In this document: piece by piece, positions 43,644 through 53,844 of the stretch
How the letters are laid out: the number at the start of each line of letters is the position of its first letter
Numbering within the stretch: position 1 is the stretch's first letter
NCBI RefSeq assembly: GCF_009755275.1
Contig: NZ_WQLA01000001.1
Coordinates: 310,001 to 374,000, forward strand
DNA: 64,000 nucleotides
Direction: 5' to 3'
Source of the DNA: Mucilaginibacter aquatilis
GTDB lineage: Bacteria; Bacteroidota; Bacteroidia; Sphingobacteriales; Sphingobacteriaceae
The notes under the pieces: model-generated
Databases searched by the model: none
Told to the model about the DNA's origin: nothing
What the model saw: only the letters and a program-made list of their open reading frames with translations
Translations under genes and position numbers: made by a program

Positions 43644-46121
43644 ATGAGTTTTGATCCGTTTGATTTTAAAAGTGCACTACCAATTATAAACGAAGATTCT
43701 GAGTTCTTTCCGCTCATGTCATCAGAAGATGAAGAGGAAATGAATAATCAGCAAGTACCTGATGTTCTGTCTATTCTTCCGCTACGTAATACTGTTCTGT
43801 TCCCGGGTGTGGTAATTCCCATTACTGTAGGCCGCGATAAATCTATCAAACTTATACGTGATGCCAATAAAGGTGACCGTATGATAGGCGTGGTTGCCCA
43901 GCGCGATGTTAATGTTGAAGATCCGGAATTTGACCAGCTGCACAAGGTTGGCACTACAGCCATAATTGTTAAAATGTTGCAGATGCCTGATGGCAATACT
44001 ACAGTAATTTTACAGGGTAAAAAGCGCTTTGTGTTGAAAGAAAAACTGCAAAGTTCGCCGTATATAAAAGCCGAAGTAGAGCCTTTTAAAGAAACCGATT
44101 TTAAAGACGATAAAGAGTTTAAGGCTATGGTATCATCTGTGAAAGATATGGCCATGAGCATTATACAACTATCGCCTAACATACCCAGCGAGGCCGGCAT
44201 CGCTATCAAGAACATCGAAAGCACATCGTTCTTAATAAACTTTATTGCCAGCAACATGAACGCCGATATGGAGGCTAAGCAGCGTTTGCTGGAAACCCCT
44301 GCCCTGCGCGATCGTGCCCGTATTGTACTTGAGCACCTGACTACTGATTTGCAGATGCTGGAGCTCAAAAACCAGATACAAACCAAAGTACGTACTGACT
44401 TAGATAAGCAGCAGCGTGATTACTTTTTAAATCAACAACTTAAAACTATACAGGAAGAGTTAGGCGGAAATACGCCCGATTTGGAAATTGAAAACCTGCG
44501 CAACCGCTCATTTAAAAAGAAATGGAGCAAGGAAGTAAGCGATCATTTCAATAAGGAATTGGAGAAGCTGCAACGCATTAACCCGGCTGCAGCAGATTAC
44601 TCGGTACAAATCAACTACCTTGAGTTATTACTTGACCTACCGTGGAACGATTTCACTAAAGATAACTTTGATTTAAAACGTGCGCAAAAGGTTTTAGATA
44701 AAGACCATTTTGGCTTAGATAAAGTTAAACGCCGCATAATTGAATACCTGGCCGTGCTTAAACTAAAGCACGACATGAAGGCCCCTATCCTTTGCCTGGT
44801 TGGCCCTCCGGGAGTTGGTAAAACTTCATTGGGAAAATCAATTGCAAAAGCATTAGGCCGTAAATATGTACGCATGGCGTTAGGCGGCGTGCGTGATGAA
44901 GCCGAAATTCGTGGTCATCGCAAAACTTACATTGGCGCTATGCCGGGCCGTATTATACAATCGGTAAAAAAAGCCGGTGCAGCAAACCCTGTTTTCATCC
45001 TGGATGAAATTGACAAGGTGGGCAACGATTTCAGAGGTGATCCATCGTCAGCTTTACTGGAGGTGTTAGACCCTGAACAGAACAGCAGCTTTTATGATCA
45101 TTATGTTGAGCTTGATTTTGACCTAAGCAACGTAATGTTCATAGCCACGGCCAATTCATTAAGCACCATACAACCGGCCCTGCTAGATCGTATGGAGATA
45201 ATAGAGGTTAACGGTTACACTATCGAAGAAAAAATTGAAATAGCCAAACAACACTTACTGCCTAAACAGCGCGAAGCCCACGGCGTAAAAACCAAAGACG
45301 TTGCTATTAAAAACGACGTGATGGAAAAGGTGATTGAAGATTACACCCGCGAATCGGGCGTTCGTGGTTTGGAGAAGCAGGTAGGCTCAATTGTACGCGG
45401 CGTAGCCAAAAGCATTGCCCTTGAAGAAGAGTACAACGCTACTGTAACCAAAAAAGACGTTGAGCGTTACTTAGGCCCTCCTGTGTTTGATAAAGACCTG
45501 TATGAAGGCAATGATGTAGCAGGTGTAGTTACCGGTTTGGCCTGGACGCAGGTTGGCGGTGATATACTTTTCATTGAAGCGAGCTTGAGCCCAGGGAAGG
45601 GACGCTTAACCTTAACCGGCAGCCTGGGCGATGTAATGAAAGAATCGGCCACTATTGCACTTGCCTATTTACGTGCGCATGCATCTTATTTTGACATCAA
45701 TCCAAAGCTATTCGACCAATGGGATGTACACATTCACGTTCCGGCCGGTGCAACGCCTAAAGATGGTCCGTCGGCTGGTATAACTATGCTTACGGCCTTA
45801 ACTTCGGCCTTTACACAACGCAAGGTAAAACCAAACCTGGCCATGACCGGGGAGATTACCCTGCGCGGCCGTGTATTGCCTGTTGGTGGTATCAAGGAAA
45901 AAATATTGGCTGCCAAACGCGCCAACATCAAAGAAATCATACTTTGCCGTAATAACGAAAAAGACATACTGGAAATAAAAGAAGGTTACATTAAGGACCT
46001 TAAATTCCATTATGTAAAAGAAATGCGCGAGGTAATTCAACTGGCCCTGCTTGATGAATTGGTTGATGAGCCTATAGACCTTACCGTTAAAGAAGACGAG
46101 AAACCGGCCATGCAGTTTTAA
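43644..46121 (+). CDS. lon: ATP-dependent protease La (Lon)
   Basis: Degrades misfolded and regulatory proteins. The 825-residue protein has the LON substrate-binding domain (residues ~35-240, [22 protein letters not shown]), the AAA+ module with Walker [10 protein letters not shown] (~387-395) and Walker B FILDEIDK, and the protease domain with the Ser-Lys dyad Ser710 ([10 protein letters not shown]) and Lys751 (GGIKEK). An acidic N-terminal extension of about 35 residues is normal for Bacteroidota. The start is ATG at 43644; the frame's preceding TTG is discounted. Confidence 0.97.
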   Translation: MSFDPFDFKSALPIINEDSEFFPLMSSEDEEEMNNQQVPDVLSILPLRNTVLFPGVVIPITVGRDKSIKLIRDANKGDRMIGVVAQRDVNVEDPEFDQLHKVGTTAIIVKMLQMPDGNTTVILQGKKRFVLKEKLQSSPYIKAEVEPFKETDFKDDKEFKAMVSSVKDMAMSIIQLSPNIPSEAGIAIKNIESTSFLINFIASNMNADMEAKQRLLETPALRDRARIVLEHLTTDLQMLELKNQIQTKVRTDLDKQQRDYFLNQQLKTIQEELGGNTPDLEIENLRNRSFKKKWSKEVSDHFNKELEKLQRINPAAADYSVQINYLELLLDLPWNDFTKDNFDLKRAQKVLDKDHFGLDKVKRRIIEYLAVLKLKHDMKAPILCLVGPPGVGKTSLGKSIAKALGRKYVRMALGGVRDEAEIRGHRKTYIGAMPGRIIQSVKKAGAANPVFILDEIDKVGNDFRGDPSSALLEVLDPEQNSSFYDHYVELDFDLSNVMFIATANSLSTIQPALLDRMEIIEVNGYTIEEKIEIAKQHLLPKQREAHGVKTKDVAIKNDVMEKVIEDYTRESGVRGLEKQVGSIVRGVAKSIALEEEYNATVTKKDVERYLGPPVFDKDLYEGNDVAGVVTGLAWTQVGGDILFIEASLSPGKGRLTLTGSLGDVMKESATIALAYLRAHASYFDINPKLFDQWDVHIHVPAGATPKDGPSAGITMLTALTSAFTQRKVKPNLAMTGEITLRGRVLPVGGIKEKILAAKRANIKEIILCRNNEKDILEIKEGYIKDLKFHYVKEMREVIQLALLDELVDEPIDLTVKEDEKPAMQF

Positions 46122-46132
46122 TTACATCATTT

Positions 46133-46179
46133 GGTTTTCATTGAGTATATTTAGGCATAAATGTCACTCAATGAAAACC
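46133..46179. promoter_or_regulatory. Perfect inverted repeat enclosing a promoter-like box and a start codon
   Basis: 14-bp perfect arms (GGTTTTCATTGAGT at 46133-46146 and its complement at 46166-46179). The 19-nt loop holds TATATTTA (46146-46153), 7/8 to the -7 consensus. The right arm contains the ATG of the outer-membrane protein gene. No T-run. Confidence 0.6.
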
Positions 46180-46680
46180 CTATCCAAAATCACTTTACTT
46201 ACACTGCTGTTGTGTGGCTTGATTAACAATCCTATTCAAGCTCAAATTGAAGAAGGCCCAAGGGCTCAAAGCGTATATGCTGAACTTGCAGGCCCTGGTC
46301 TCCTTTTTTCAGCTAATTATGATACCCGTTTTAGTAAAGCACGTAATGGTTGGGGCGCGCGTGCAGGAGCAGGTTACTTATCGGCCGATAATAATTCGAT
46401 ACTTACCCTCCCGGTTCAGATAAATTATTTGTTAGGAAAACAGGGCAAATACTTTGAAGTTGGCTTGGGTGCAACATTTGTTAGTACCAAAGGAAGTAAT
46501 AACGATGACAATTTTTTTGTTTTTGATGATGCCTCTACTACCATTGGCACCATGACCTTTGGTTACCGTTATCAGCCAATTGACGGCGGCTTTAATTTTA
46601 GGGCCAGTTTAAATCCTATTTTTAATAAATCAAACTTTATTCCTTACTATTTTGGGTTGAGTTTTGGTTATACATTTTAA
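46171..46680 (+). CDS. Outer-membrane beta-barrel protein
   Basis: A 169-residue protein with a signal peptide (MKTLSKITLLTLLLCGLINN, then PIQAQIEEGP). The mature part has amphipathic strands (SVYAELAGPGLLFSANYDTRF, GWGARAGAGYLS, YFEVGLGATFVS, MTFGYRYQP) and ends with the aromatic YYFGLSFGYTF, as expected for a small eight-stranded barrel. Function unknown. The start at 46171 lies in a hairpin arm; the longer frame to 46141 would begin upstream of the promoter-like box. Confidence 0.8.
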   Translation: MKTLSKITLLTLLLCGLINNPIQAQIEEGPRAQSVYAELAGPGLLFSANYDTRFSKARNGWGARAGAGYLSADNNSILTLPVQINYLLGKQGKYFEVGLGATFVSTKGSNNDDNFFVFDDASTTIGTMTFGYRYQPIDGGFNFRASLNPIFNKSNFIPYYFGLSFGYTF

Positions 46681-46701
46681 GCAAGTCATAATTATAAATA
46701 C

Positions 46702-46728
46702 AAAAGCCGGGTAAAGTACCCGGCTTTT
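46702..46728 (+). terminator. Rho-independent terminator after the OMP gene
   Basis: Perfect 12-bp inverted repeat (AAAAGCCGGGTA) with a 3-nt loop and T-run. Confidence 0.9.
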
Positions 46729-46755
46729 GTTATTTTAGAACACTTAATTGGCCCG

Positions 46756-47736
46756 ATGAACTTCAAACAATTAGCTCTTAGCTTTTTATTAGGCGCCTGT
46801 GCGCTATCAGCATCTGCGCAAATACGAACGCTGGAATTTGGTTTCCAGTCAGACAATGACTCTTTCTTGGCGCAAGGTTCAGACAGGTATTACACCAACG
46901 GCTTATTTATTTACTATCGCCGTGGTATGGAAATTAAAACCAATGGCAAGCTGGTAAATAAAGTGCTGGGTATTGAGGTTGGCCAAAAAATATTTAACCC
47001 TATATCGGGCAGTATAAATGATGCAAACAACAGGCCGCAACCAAGTTTTATTGACAGGCCCTTTGCCGGTTATTTGTACGCAGGGGCAACACTTAATTTA
47101 CTATACCGCAACGAGAGTAACTTTAAAATTGGTGCCCAGGTAGGCGTAGTTGGTCCGGCGGCAAAAGGCAAACAGGCGCAACAGGTAATTCATGATACAT
47201 TTGGCTTTTATGAGCTAAGCGGTTGGGAATACCAAATAAGGAACACGCCGGTAATCAATTTGTCGCTTGATTATAACCGCCTTTTGCTGCGTAATCAATG
47301 GGCCGATTTAACGGCCTTTGCTTACGTTAATGCAGGTACAGCGTTCAACAACGCAGGCATTGGCCCCATGGTTAGGCTGGGCAACTTTAACCAGCTATTT
47401 AATTCATACAGCACACAAAGTACAGCTACCCGTAACGCCATTGCACCGCTGCATAAGCGGGAGTTGTTTTTTTACTATAAACCTATGATCAATGTGGTAG
47501 TTTATGATGCCACTATCCAAGGTGCATTGATCAATAAAAAAGATGATGCTGGTAGTATGGAAATCACCAGCGAGCCAAAGCCTTTGATGCTAAGTCATCA
47601 AATTGGTGTAGGTTTTTCGGGCAAGCGCGTAAACCTGGGTTTTGAAGTTGCTGTGCATAGCCGCGATGTAAAAACACAGCGTTACAGTACACATCAATGG
47701 GGTTCACTTAACGTGGCCTACAGATTTGGCAAGTAA
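46756..47736 (+). CDS. LpxR-like lipid A deacylase family protein (DUF2219)
   Basis: A 326-residue outer-membrane protein matching the LpxR/DUF2219 family, which in Salmonella removes the 3'-acyloxyacyl group from lipid A. After the signal peptide (to about residue 21), the N-terminal block QSDNDSFLAQGSDRYYTNG carries the Asn-Asp active-site pair. A later segment HDTFGFYELSGWEYQ supplies the catalytic His and the GW-x-x-Q motif. Strand-rich throughout and ending in Tyr-Arg-Phe-Gly-Lys. Activity in this organism is inferred. Confidence 0.85.
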   Translation: MNFKQLALSFLLGACALSASAQIRTLEFGFQSDNDSFLAQGSDRYYTNGLFIYYRRGMEIKTNGKLVNKVLGIEVGQKIFNPISGSINDANNRPQPSFIDRPFAGYLYAGATLNLLYRNESNFKIGAQVGVVGPAAKGKQAQQVIHDTFGFYELSGWEYQIRNTPVINLSLDYNRLLLRNQWADLTAFAYVNAGTAFNNAGIGPMVRLGNFNQLFNSYSTQSTATRNAIAPLHKRELFFYYKPMINVVVYDATIQGALINKKDDAGSMEITSEPKPLMLSHQIGVGFSGKRVNLGFEVAVHSRDVKTQRYSTHQWGSLNVAYRFGK

Positions 47737-47793
47737 TAATAACTACACTTAACACATCTGCACCGAGTGCAGGAAAATTCAATTATTATTTTA

Positions 47794-47801
47794 TATTTTT
47801 G
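47794..47801 (+). promoter_or_regulatory. Promoter -7 element of the lipoprotein gene
   Basis: TATTTTTG, a perfect TAnnTTTG match, 30 nt before the ATG at 47832. Confidence 0.5.
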
Positions 47802-47831
47802 CCTTAATATCAACCACTTGTCATATATAAA

Positions 47832-48569
47832 ATGAAATCAATTAACGTTCTTGTTACGCTCATAGCACTAATAGTTGTATTATTTACAGCATCATGCAAA
47901 AAAGGGGAGCAGGCCAATGATAAAACGATAAGCAAAAAAGAGTTTGCCTTGCAGATAGGTAAAAGCCTTTATCAAAGTTTCAATCAAACCGGCACAAAAG
48001 CCATTGCTTCAAAAAAAGGAACGTCGCTTTATACTGAGCGTTCTGTGCAGCCTGCGTGCGGCTCATCAACCGATTCTGTTATCAACAGCTACGTATCTTC
48101 AAACGGCTTAACCCAAACTGTAAAAGGCTTTTTAAAGCTTACTTACCTTTGTACCGGCGGTAATAATGTTTTAAATGGATACGCACTTAGAGACAGTATT
48201 CACACCATAAAGGAAACCGCTGCTGCACGCGAAGAAATGACCGTTAAAGAAGATTATGTTGCCTTAGGAAGCTTTGGAGCTGTAACCATCAACGGAAAGC
48301 AAAATTCGCATGTTAAATATGACAGCAAAACCGGTGAAGCAAAGAATATTGATCAATACAATGAATTTATCTTACAGGATCTTTTCTTTGCGCCAACAGG
48401 CTTTCAATCTGCACGCATTCCATATAAAGCTAAAGGCACTTACAATGGCAATTCATTTGACTTTGAAGGGTATATTCAATTTTATTTCGATGTTAAATTT
48501 GTAGTGTCAGTAGGCGGCGAAACTTATTGGGTAAATCCTGCCGACTGGAGCATTACAGAAAAGATATAG
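47832..48569 (+). CDS. Hypothetical lipoprotein
   Basis: A 245-residue protein with a signal peptide and lipobox TASC followed by KKGEQ. The mature part contains a Cys pair region (CGSSTDS..., YLCTGG) and long strand-like stretches (YIQFYFDVKFVVSVGGETYWV). I recognise no named family. Monocistronic with its own promoter and terminator. Confidence 0.65.
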   Translation: MKSINVLVTLIALIVVLFTASCKKGEQANDKTISKKEFALQIGKSLYQSFNQTGTKAIASKKGTSLYTERSVQPACGSSTDSVINSYVSSNGLTQTVKGFLKLTYLCTGGNNVLNGYALRDSIHTIKETAAAREEMTVKEDYVALGSFGAVTINGKQNSHVKYDSKTGEAKNIDQYNEFILQDLFFAPTGFQSARIPYKAKGTYNGNSFDFEGYIQFYFDVKFVVSVGGETYWVNPADWSITEKI

Positions 48570-48584
48570 TTAAACCAAAGCAAC

Positions 48585-48620
48585 AAAAAGAGGCTTATCT
48601 GTACAGATGAGCCTCTTTTT
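48585..48620. terminator. Bidirectional terminator between the lipoprotein gene and arfB
   Basis: A 17-bp stem (left arm AAAAAGAGGCTTATCTG, one G-T pair) with a 2-nt centre, flanked by A and T runs. Confidence 0.85.
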
Positions 48621-48658
48621 TATTAAGCCTTTACTTATTTGTATTTATCTATACAACA

Positions 48659-49066
48659 CTACTCCATACCACTTCTTCTTAATTGCTTTTTTACAGACTG
48701 TATACGTTTAGCTTCCAACCTTTTTGCCTTGGCCTGCTTACTTACTTTTGTAGGCTTACGCACTTTCGGTATGTAAAGTGCATCTTTTAAAATTACAATC
48801 ATCTTATCCAAAGCACGCTCCTTATTCATTAGTTGGCTGCGTTCTTCTTCGCTTATAATTTGCAGCTCACCGTTTTTATTCAGCCGGTTTTGCAGTTTGA
48901 TTAACAAGCGCTCCTTCTCATCAGGAGTAAACAATAGCGAGTTGGTAATATCAAATAACAACTCAACTTTGGTTGAAACCTTATTAACATTCTGCCCGCC
49001 CTTGCCACCGCTGCGCGATGCTTTGTAGGTAATCTCTCTTTGTAAATCAGGCTTAAAAATATTCAT
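48659..49066 (-). CDS. arfB: Alternative ribosome-rescue factor ArfB (YaeJ)
   Basis: Peptidyl-tRNA hydrolase that frees stalled ribosomes on non-stop mRNA. The 135-residue protein has the catalytic GGQ in SRSGGKGGQNVNKVSTKVEL and the basic C-terminal tail (VRKPTKVSKQAKAKRLEAKRIQSVKKQLRR) that enters the empty mRNA channel. ATG at 49066 is used; the frame's preceding codon is GTG. Convergent with the lipoprotein gene. Confidence 0.93.
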   Translation of the reverse strand: MNIFKPDLQREITYKASRSGGKGGQNVNKVSTKVELLFDITNSLLFTPDEKERLLIKLQNRLNKNGELQIISEEERSQLMNKERALDKMIVILKDALYIPKVRKPTKVSKQAKAKRLEAKRIQSVKKQLRRSGME

Positions 49067-49238
49067 CACTCAAAATTAAGTGTATTAATGTACATCAGCT
49101 ACAAATAATAAAATCTTAATTCCACAACACGGCGCACCAAAAAAACACATCACTAGTATTCCTTACAGTATCGATAGTGTACTATATAACTGTGACGCAC
49201 CCGTTGCTTTTTCACAGTTAACTTAGTTGGGTTTTTTG

Positions 49239-49246
49239 TACCTTTA
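49239..49246 (+). promoter_or_regulatory. Candidate -7 element of cmk
   Basis: TACCTTTA, 7 of 8 to TAnnTTTG, ending 8 nt before the cmk ATG; it would give a leaderless or near-leaderless mRNA. Confidence 0.4.
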
Positions 49247-49254
49247 CCGCTGTA

Positions 49255-49932
49255 ATGAGCAAGAACATTGTGGTGGCTATTGACGGTTACTCGTCGTGCG
49301 GAAAAAGCACATTAGCCAAAGCCTTAGCCAAAAAACTTCACTTTATTTATGTAGACAGCGGCGCTATGTACCGGGCCGTTACCCTTTATTTTTTACGTAA
49401 TAACGTTGACATCAACAATACCGATGAAGTTGCTGAAGCTTTAAAGAATATACACCTTAACTTTCATTCGCGCGATTACCAAACCCATATTACGCTTAAC
49501 GACGAGGAAGTATCTGACGAAATTCGTTTGATGCCTGTATCAACTATGGTTAGCCCTGTTTCGGCCATACGCGAAGTGCGTAAAGAGATGGTTGCCCAAC
49601 AGCAACGCATGGGTAAGTCAAAAAACATTGTGATGGATGGAAGGGATATTGGCACTACCGTGTTCCCAAATGCTCAAGTAAAGTTGTTTATGACTGCCGA
49701 CCCTAAAGTGCGTGCCGAACGCCGTTACAAAGAGCTGCAATCAACTAATCCGGATGTTACGCTGGAGGAGATATTTGAAAATATTGCACACCGCGACTAT
49801 TCAGATACCACACGTAAAGAAAGCCCTTTAATGCGTGCTGCCGATGCTATCATTCTCGATAATACCAACATTACTCCCGAAGAGCAGTTAGCCTTTGCCT
49901 TAGCTAAGGTTGAACCATTCCTTAAAAAGTAG
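49255..49932 (+). CDS. cmk: (d)CMP kinase
   Basis: Phosphorylates CMP and dCMP. The 225-residue protein has the P-loop GYSSCGKST (11-19), YVDSGAMYRA with the substrate Arg, VMDGRDIGTTVFP and the LID region FMTADPKVRAERRYKEL. Length is normal. Its last 11 nt overlap the end of the convergent dCMP deaminase gene, which also acts on deoxycytidine nucleotides. Confidence 0.96.
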   Translation: MSKNIVVAIDGYSSCGKSTLAKALAKKLHFIYVDSGAMYRAVTLYFLRNNVDINNTDEVAEALKNIHLNFHSRDYQTHITLNDEEVSDEIRLMPVSTMVSPVSAIREVRKEMVAQQQRMGKSKNIVMDGRDIGTTVFPNAQVKLFMTADPKVRAERRYKELQSTNPDVTLEEIFENIAHRDYSDTTRKESPLMRAADAIILDNTNITPEEQLAFALAKVEPFLKK

Positions 49933-50398
49933 CGTTTTCAGCATCAGGCGTAAACCTTACAGCCTCAACTCCAAAGCGGTTTAAGAAATCAACCCCTTCA
50001 TCGCTAGGCAGGCCTTTATACAGCGCATATGAATGCTGGTAATACACTTTGGTTATACCGGCCGAATAAATGAGCCTTGCACATGGTAAACAGGGCGATA
50101 GCGTGGTGTACATGGTAGCACCATCTAATTTAGCCCCGTTTTTTACCGCATAAAGTATAGTATTTTCTTCTGCGTGCAAAGCTAGTGAACAGCTTCCACG
50201 GGCATCACGCGGGCAACCGCTTTCCGGCCATTCTTCATCACAATTATGTGTACCTGCCGGGGGGCCGTTATATCCTACTGATATAATGCGCGTGTCTTTA
50301 GTTAGCACCGCCCCTACCTGTGCCTTAACACAATGTGAACGCCTGGCCAAATCGCCGGCCAGGTTCATAAATATTTGATCGAAAGAAAGTTTATTCAT
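49922..50398 (-). CDS. dCMP deaminase
   Basis: Deaminates dCMP to dUMP for thymidylate synthesis. The 158-residue protein has the zinc motif His75-Ala-Glu77 and PCLPC (Cys103, Cys106), plus the GYNGPPAGTHNCDE substrate loop of the ComEB/deoxycytidylate deaminase group. It follows the FucP-type transporter gene by 6 nt, so co-transcription is likely, and overlaps convergent cmk by 11 nt. Confidence 0.95.
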   Translation of the reverse strand: MNKLSFDQIFMNLAGDLARRSHCVKAQVGAVLTKDTRIISVGYNGPPAGTHNCDEEWPESGCPRDARGSCSLALHAEENTILYAVKNGAKLDGATMYTTLSPCLPCARLIYSAGITKVYYQHSYALYKGLPSDEGVDFLNRFGVEAVRFTPDAENATF

Positions 50399-50404
50399 TA
50401 TTTA

Positions 50405-52012
50405 TTAATGGCCGCCTGCCGCCTCCACATGATCAAGGTCAATGCCTTGTTTCCTCAACTCGCCACTCACTTTCCAGGCAAAAAATGCAAGGTAAGCAAA
50501 ACCCAAAACAGGTACCACGTATGATAAGTGAATGCCGCTGGTATCGGCCAGTATGCCTTGTACCGGCGGAATAATTGATCCACCTAGAATCATCATAATC
50601 AAAAACGCTGAACCCTGGCTGGTGTACTTACCTAAGCCGGTTACCGACAAAGCAAAAATTGAAGGCCACATAATTGAACAGCAAAGGCCGCCGCTTATAA
50701 ACGCAAAGGTAGCCACAATACCTGTAGTAAATAAGCCAATAAGCATAAAAACAACACCCAACAAGCCGAACACGGTAAGCGTGCGAGCAGGCTTTTGATT
50801 ACCTACAAAGAATGCTGCTATCATTACAGCTATACAAATTGCATAAGGGTATAAATGACTAATGTTGGCACCTGTAAGGTAGTTTACCAGCAAAATTATA
50901 CCAAATGCCACAAACGGCATCAGTACTGTTAATATGTAGTTGGTTGATTGCTTTAACTTAAAGGCTCCTACGGCGCCAGCCCAGCGGCCAATCATCAAAC
51001 TACCCCAGTATAAAGAGATAAACGGGGCTATGGCCGACTCGTTATAACCGCCAAATTCGGGCAGAACCAGTAGCGCGCCAAGGTTACTTTGAATGGTTAC
51101 TTCGGTACCTACGTAAGTGAAGATTGCAAGCATACCATAAATTAACTGCGGATACTGCATAGCACCCCATCCACGGCTGTCTTTACGTGCGGCTAAAAGA
51201 GCCCTTATAAGTGCCGTTAAAATGATGATTAAAGAAAGGTATACAAAATATGCCTGCGATAAATTAGTAGCGTTGCTGAGTGGCCCGGCTGCTAAAATTA
51301 AACAGAAGGCGACAAAGATAACCAGTAAGGGCTTGTTAGCCTTGGTGCTTTGCTCCATCTCCTCATCGCTGGTAACTTTGGGTAAATCTGACTTCCAAAA
51401 GAAGATAGCAACGGCCACAAACAGGCCTGCTAAAATGTAATACAGGTTGTTAACGGCTGATATTTCAACTGTTCCACCGCCCGCGTTTGATGCTGTACCA
51501 AAAAGCATTACACCTACAATTATAGGCCCCATCAAGCCACCAAAGTTGTTTACTGCACCAGCAAAATTAAGCCTATGCGCCCCTGTTTCGGGCTCGCCTA
51601 ATGCAATTACAAATGGGTTAGCTGCGGTTTGCTGTAACGAAAATCCGATGGCAATTACAAAAAACGCAGCAAGGATAAAACCAAATTGACCCGAACCAAT
51701 AGCCGGAACCATGCCTAATGCACCAACAGCCGATATGATAAGACCGTAAATAATGCCGTTTTTATAACCTATTTTATTCAGTATATCAACCTTACTGGCT
51801 TGTGATGCAAAGTATAAAATGAGCGAGCCAATAAAATAACCACCATAAAAAGTAAAATCTATAAGCTGCGACTCAAATTGCGATAAGTTGAAGTGAGCTT
51901 TACAAAACGGAATAAAAATACCATTTGAAGCGGCCAAAAAGCCCCAGAAAAAGAATACGGTTATAAGCGTATAAAGGGCTGAGCCATAATTTTTGTTGGT
52001 TTTGTATTCCAT
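50405..52012 (-). CDS. Sugar MFS transporter, FucP/GluP-like
   Basis: A 535-residue major facilitator of the fucose/glucose-galactose symporter group. Family marks: [45 protein letters not shown], a [11 protein letters not shown] motif, and [17 protein letters not shown]. It is roughly 100 residues longer than E. coli FucP because of an inserted region around 215-265 that includes a charged stretch ([13 protein letters not shown]). Substrate unknown. Followed by the dCMP deaminase gene. Confidence 0.85.
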   Translation of the reverse strand: MEYKTNKNYGSALYTLITVFFFWGFLAASNGIFIPFCKAHFNLSQFESQLIDFTFYGGYFIGSLILYFASQASKVDILNKIGYKNGIIYGLIISAVGALGMVPAIGSGQFGFILAAFFVIAIGFSLQQTAANPFVIALGEPETGAHRLNFAGAVNNFGGLMGPIIVGVMLFGTASNAGGGTVEISAVNNLYYILAGLFVAVAIFFWKSDLPKVTSDEEMEQSTKANKPLLVIFVAFCLILAAGPLSNATNLSQAYFVYLSLIIILTALIRALLAARKDSRGWGAMQYPQLIYGMLAIFTYVGTEVTIQSNLGALLVLPEFGGYNESAIAPFISLYWGSLMIGRWAGAVGAFKLKQSTNYILTVLMPFVAFGIILLVNYLTGANISHLYPYAICIAVMIAAFFVGNQKPARTLTVFGLLGVVFMLIGLFTTGIVATFAFISGGLCCSIMWPSIFALSVTGLGKYTSQGSAFLIMMILGGSIIPPVQGILADTSGIHLSYVVPVLGFAYLAFFAWKVSGELRKQGIDLDHVEAAGGH

Positions 52013-52168
52013 GTTAAGCGGTGGTTAATTGGGATTTAATTTTTGCTAACATAATATAATTTTTTGAAAATTTTAGCCATTACATTTACAACTTGGCAAC
52101 AACATTATTACCTTTTTTTGTTTAACATATAAGTTGCATATTCGCCGCGGGTAAATTAATCCTGTATA

Positions 52169-52822
52169 ATGATTGAAGCTATTATTTCGGGAATAGGTAT
52201 TGGACTGGTACTCACCTTTATAACGGGTCCGGTATTTTTTGCCCTCATAAAAACAAGTATTGAGAAGGGCTTTCAAGCCGGTGCAGCATTAGCATTAGGG
52301 GTTGTTAGCAGTGATGTAGTGTTTGTAGGAGCCATCATTTTCGGCTCGCAGTTTTTTGAGGTACCTGCCTCGGCTAAAGTGTGGCTGGGTGTTATAGGCA
52401 GCGTAATCTTGTTGATTATAGGCACTCATTATCTCACCAAAAAGCCCGAAATTGATTATGACTCGCACACTCCTGCCAAGGTAAACAGGGCGGGATATTT
52501 TTTCAAGGGTTTCTTGATGTGCATATTTAATCCAACGCTTTTATTTCATTGGATTACGGTTATTGGTACAGCAAGTACCATGTTTCATGCAGGTGTGCAC
52601 AACAGGCAACTTAAAATAGGTGTAATGTTTTTAACCATACTATGTATTCAGTTTGGTATGGATACGCTTAAAGCATTTTACGCTAACAAACTGCGTGATA
52701 AGATATCATTCAAACTAGTTCATCAACTTAACTATGTGGCCGGAGCGGCGCTTATCATAGCAGCATTTGTAATTTTTGATAAGCTGGTTACACATTACAT
52801 ATTTTTTCCTATTGGCGATTAG
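52169..52822 (+). CDS. LysE family amino-acid exporter
   Basis: A 217-residue membrane protein with six hydrophobic segments. The N-terminal GIGLVLTFITGPVFFALIKTSIEKGFQAGAALALGVVSSD is typical of LysE/RhtB. Likely exports an amino acid or related metabolite; substrate unknown. Divergent from the FucP-like transporter. Confidence 0.85.
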   Translation: MIEAIISGIGIGLVLTFITGPVFFALIKTSIEKGFQAGAALALGVVSSDVVFVGAIIFGSQFFEVPASAKVWLGVIGSVILLIIGTHYLTKKPEIDYDSHTPAKVNRAGYFFKGFLMCIFNPTLLFHWITVIGTASTMFHAGVHNRQLKIGVMFLTILCIQFGMDTLKAFYANKLRDKISFKLVHQLNYVAGAALIIAAFVIFDKLVTHYIFFPIGD

Positions 52823-52903
52823 GCAAAACTTTATAAAATTAAAAGCCAGTACAATATAAATGATATACTCACCACAATGCACTGGCAATAATTCATAGCC
52901 TAA

Positions 52904-53668
52904 TTAAATCATCATACCGCCCGACGCTTCAATACGCTGGCCATTAACCCATCTTGCATCTTCGGTACATAAAAATGCTACAACGCCGCCTATGTCCTCT
53001 GCCACGCCCGGGCGCCCTAAGGCAGTCACGCTACTTATCATTTTCTGGCGCTCCGGATCGCTTCGCAAACGGCCGCCGCCAAAGTCAGTCATGATGGCAC
53101 CTGGTGCCACTACGTTAGCTTTTATACCGCGCTCACCAAGTTCTTTTGCCAGGTAGCGTGTAAATACTTCAATACTGCCCTTCATGGCCGCATAGGCAGA
53201 TGAGCCCGGCATACTTACCCTGGTGAGACCTGAAGATATGTTTATGATGCCGCCACCATTATTAAATACAGGCAGCAGTTTTTGAGTTAAAAAGTAAACT
53301 CCTTTGAAGTGAATGTTCAACAAATCATCAAATGTATCTTCGGTCATTTGCTCAAAAGGCACATATGCGCCCACACCGGCATTATTAACCAGGTAGTCAA
53401 TTTTATCGGCGCCAAAAGCTGTGCTTAACAGCTTTCTTACGTTGTCTATAAAGGAATTAAAGCTGGCTGTATCGCCCACATTAAGTTGCAAGGCTGCGGC
53501 CTTTTGCCCTTTTTGCTTTATTTGGCCCACTACTGCCTCGGCATCCTCTGCTTTGCTGTTGTAGGTTATAATTACATCCAAACCTTTTTCGGCTATGCGC
53601 AAGGCCATGTCTTTACCCAAGCCACGGCTACCGCCGGTTACTAAAGCTATTTTGTTTTTTGTTTCCAT
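52904..53668 (-). CDS. Short-chain dehydrogenase/reductase
   Basis: A 254-residue NAD(P)-dependent SDR. Rossmann TGGSRGLG (11-18), NNAG, Ser in NISSGLTRV, YAAMK catalytic Tyr-Lys and PGAIMTDFGG. Substrate not predictable. The frame extends 12 codons further (to 53704), but the ATG at 53668 begins METKNKIALVTGG, the natural SDR start. Stands alone. Confidence 0.88.
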   Translation of the reverse strand: METKNKIALVTGGSRGLGKDMALRIAEKGLDVIITYNSKAEDAEAVVGQIKQKGQKAAALQLNVGDTASFNSFIDNVRKLLSTAFGADKIDYLVNNAGVGAYVPFEQMTEDTFDDLLNIHFKGVYFLTQKLLPVFNNGGGIINISSGLTRVSMPGSSAYAAMKGSIEVFTRYLAKELGERGIKANVVAPGAIMTDFGGGRLRSDPERQKMISSVTALGRPGVAEDIGGVVAFLCTEDARWVNGQRIEASGGMMI

Positions 53669-53786
53669 AGTGCTTGTTGTTTTAACAGGTGTATAACAAC
53701 GCAATTACTTTTTGGTATTAACAAATAAGTTTTGTGACAAAAAGCAAACTCTAGTTCATTCCTTAACTCCCTTATACTAACAAAAA

Positions 53787-53810
53787 AGCCCCGGCATTGC
53801 TACCGGGGCT
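53787..53810 (-). terminator. Rho-independent terminator after purF
   Basis: Perfect 8-bp GC-rich inverted repeat (AGCCCCGG/CCGGGGCT) with an 8-nt loop; T-run on the minus strand. Confidence 0.88.
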
Positions 53811-53844
53811 GTATAATATTAAGCTAAATACTTAAATGCAATAA

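Noticed and set aside
43748..44386. Long antisense frame (212 codons) inside lon
   Set aside because: Ser/Arg/Ile-rich with no family motif, and it lies wholly opposite strongly conserved Lon coding sequence; a shadow frame.
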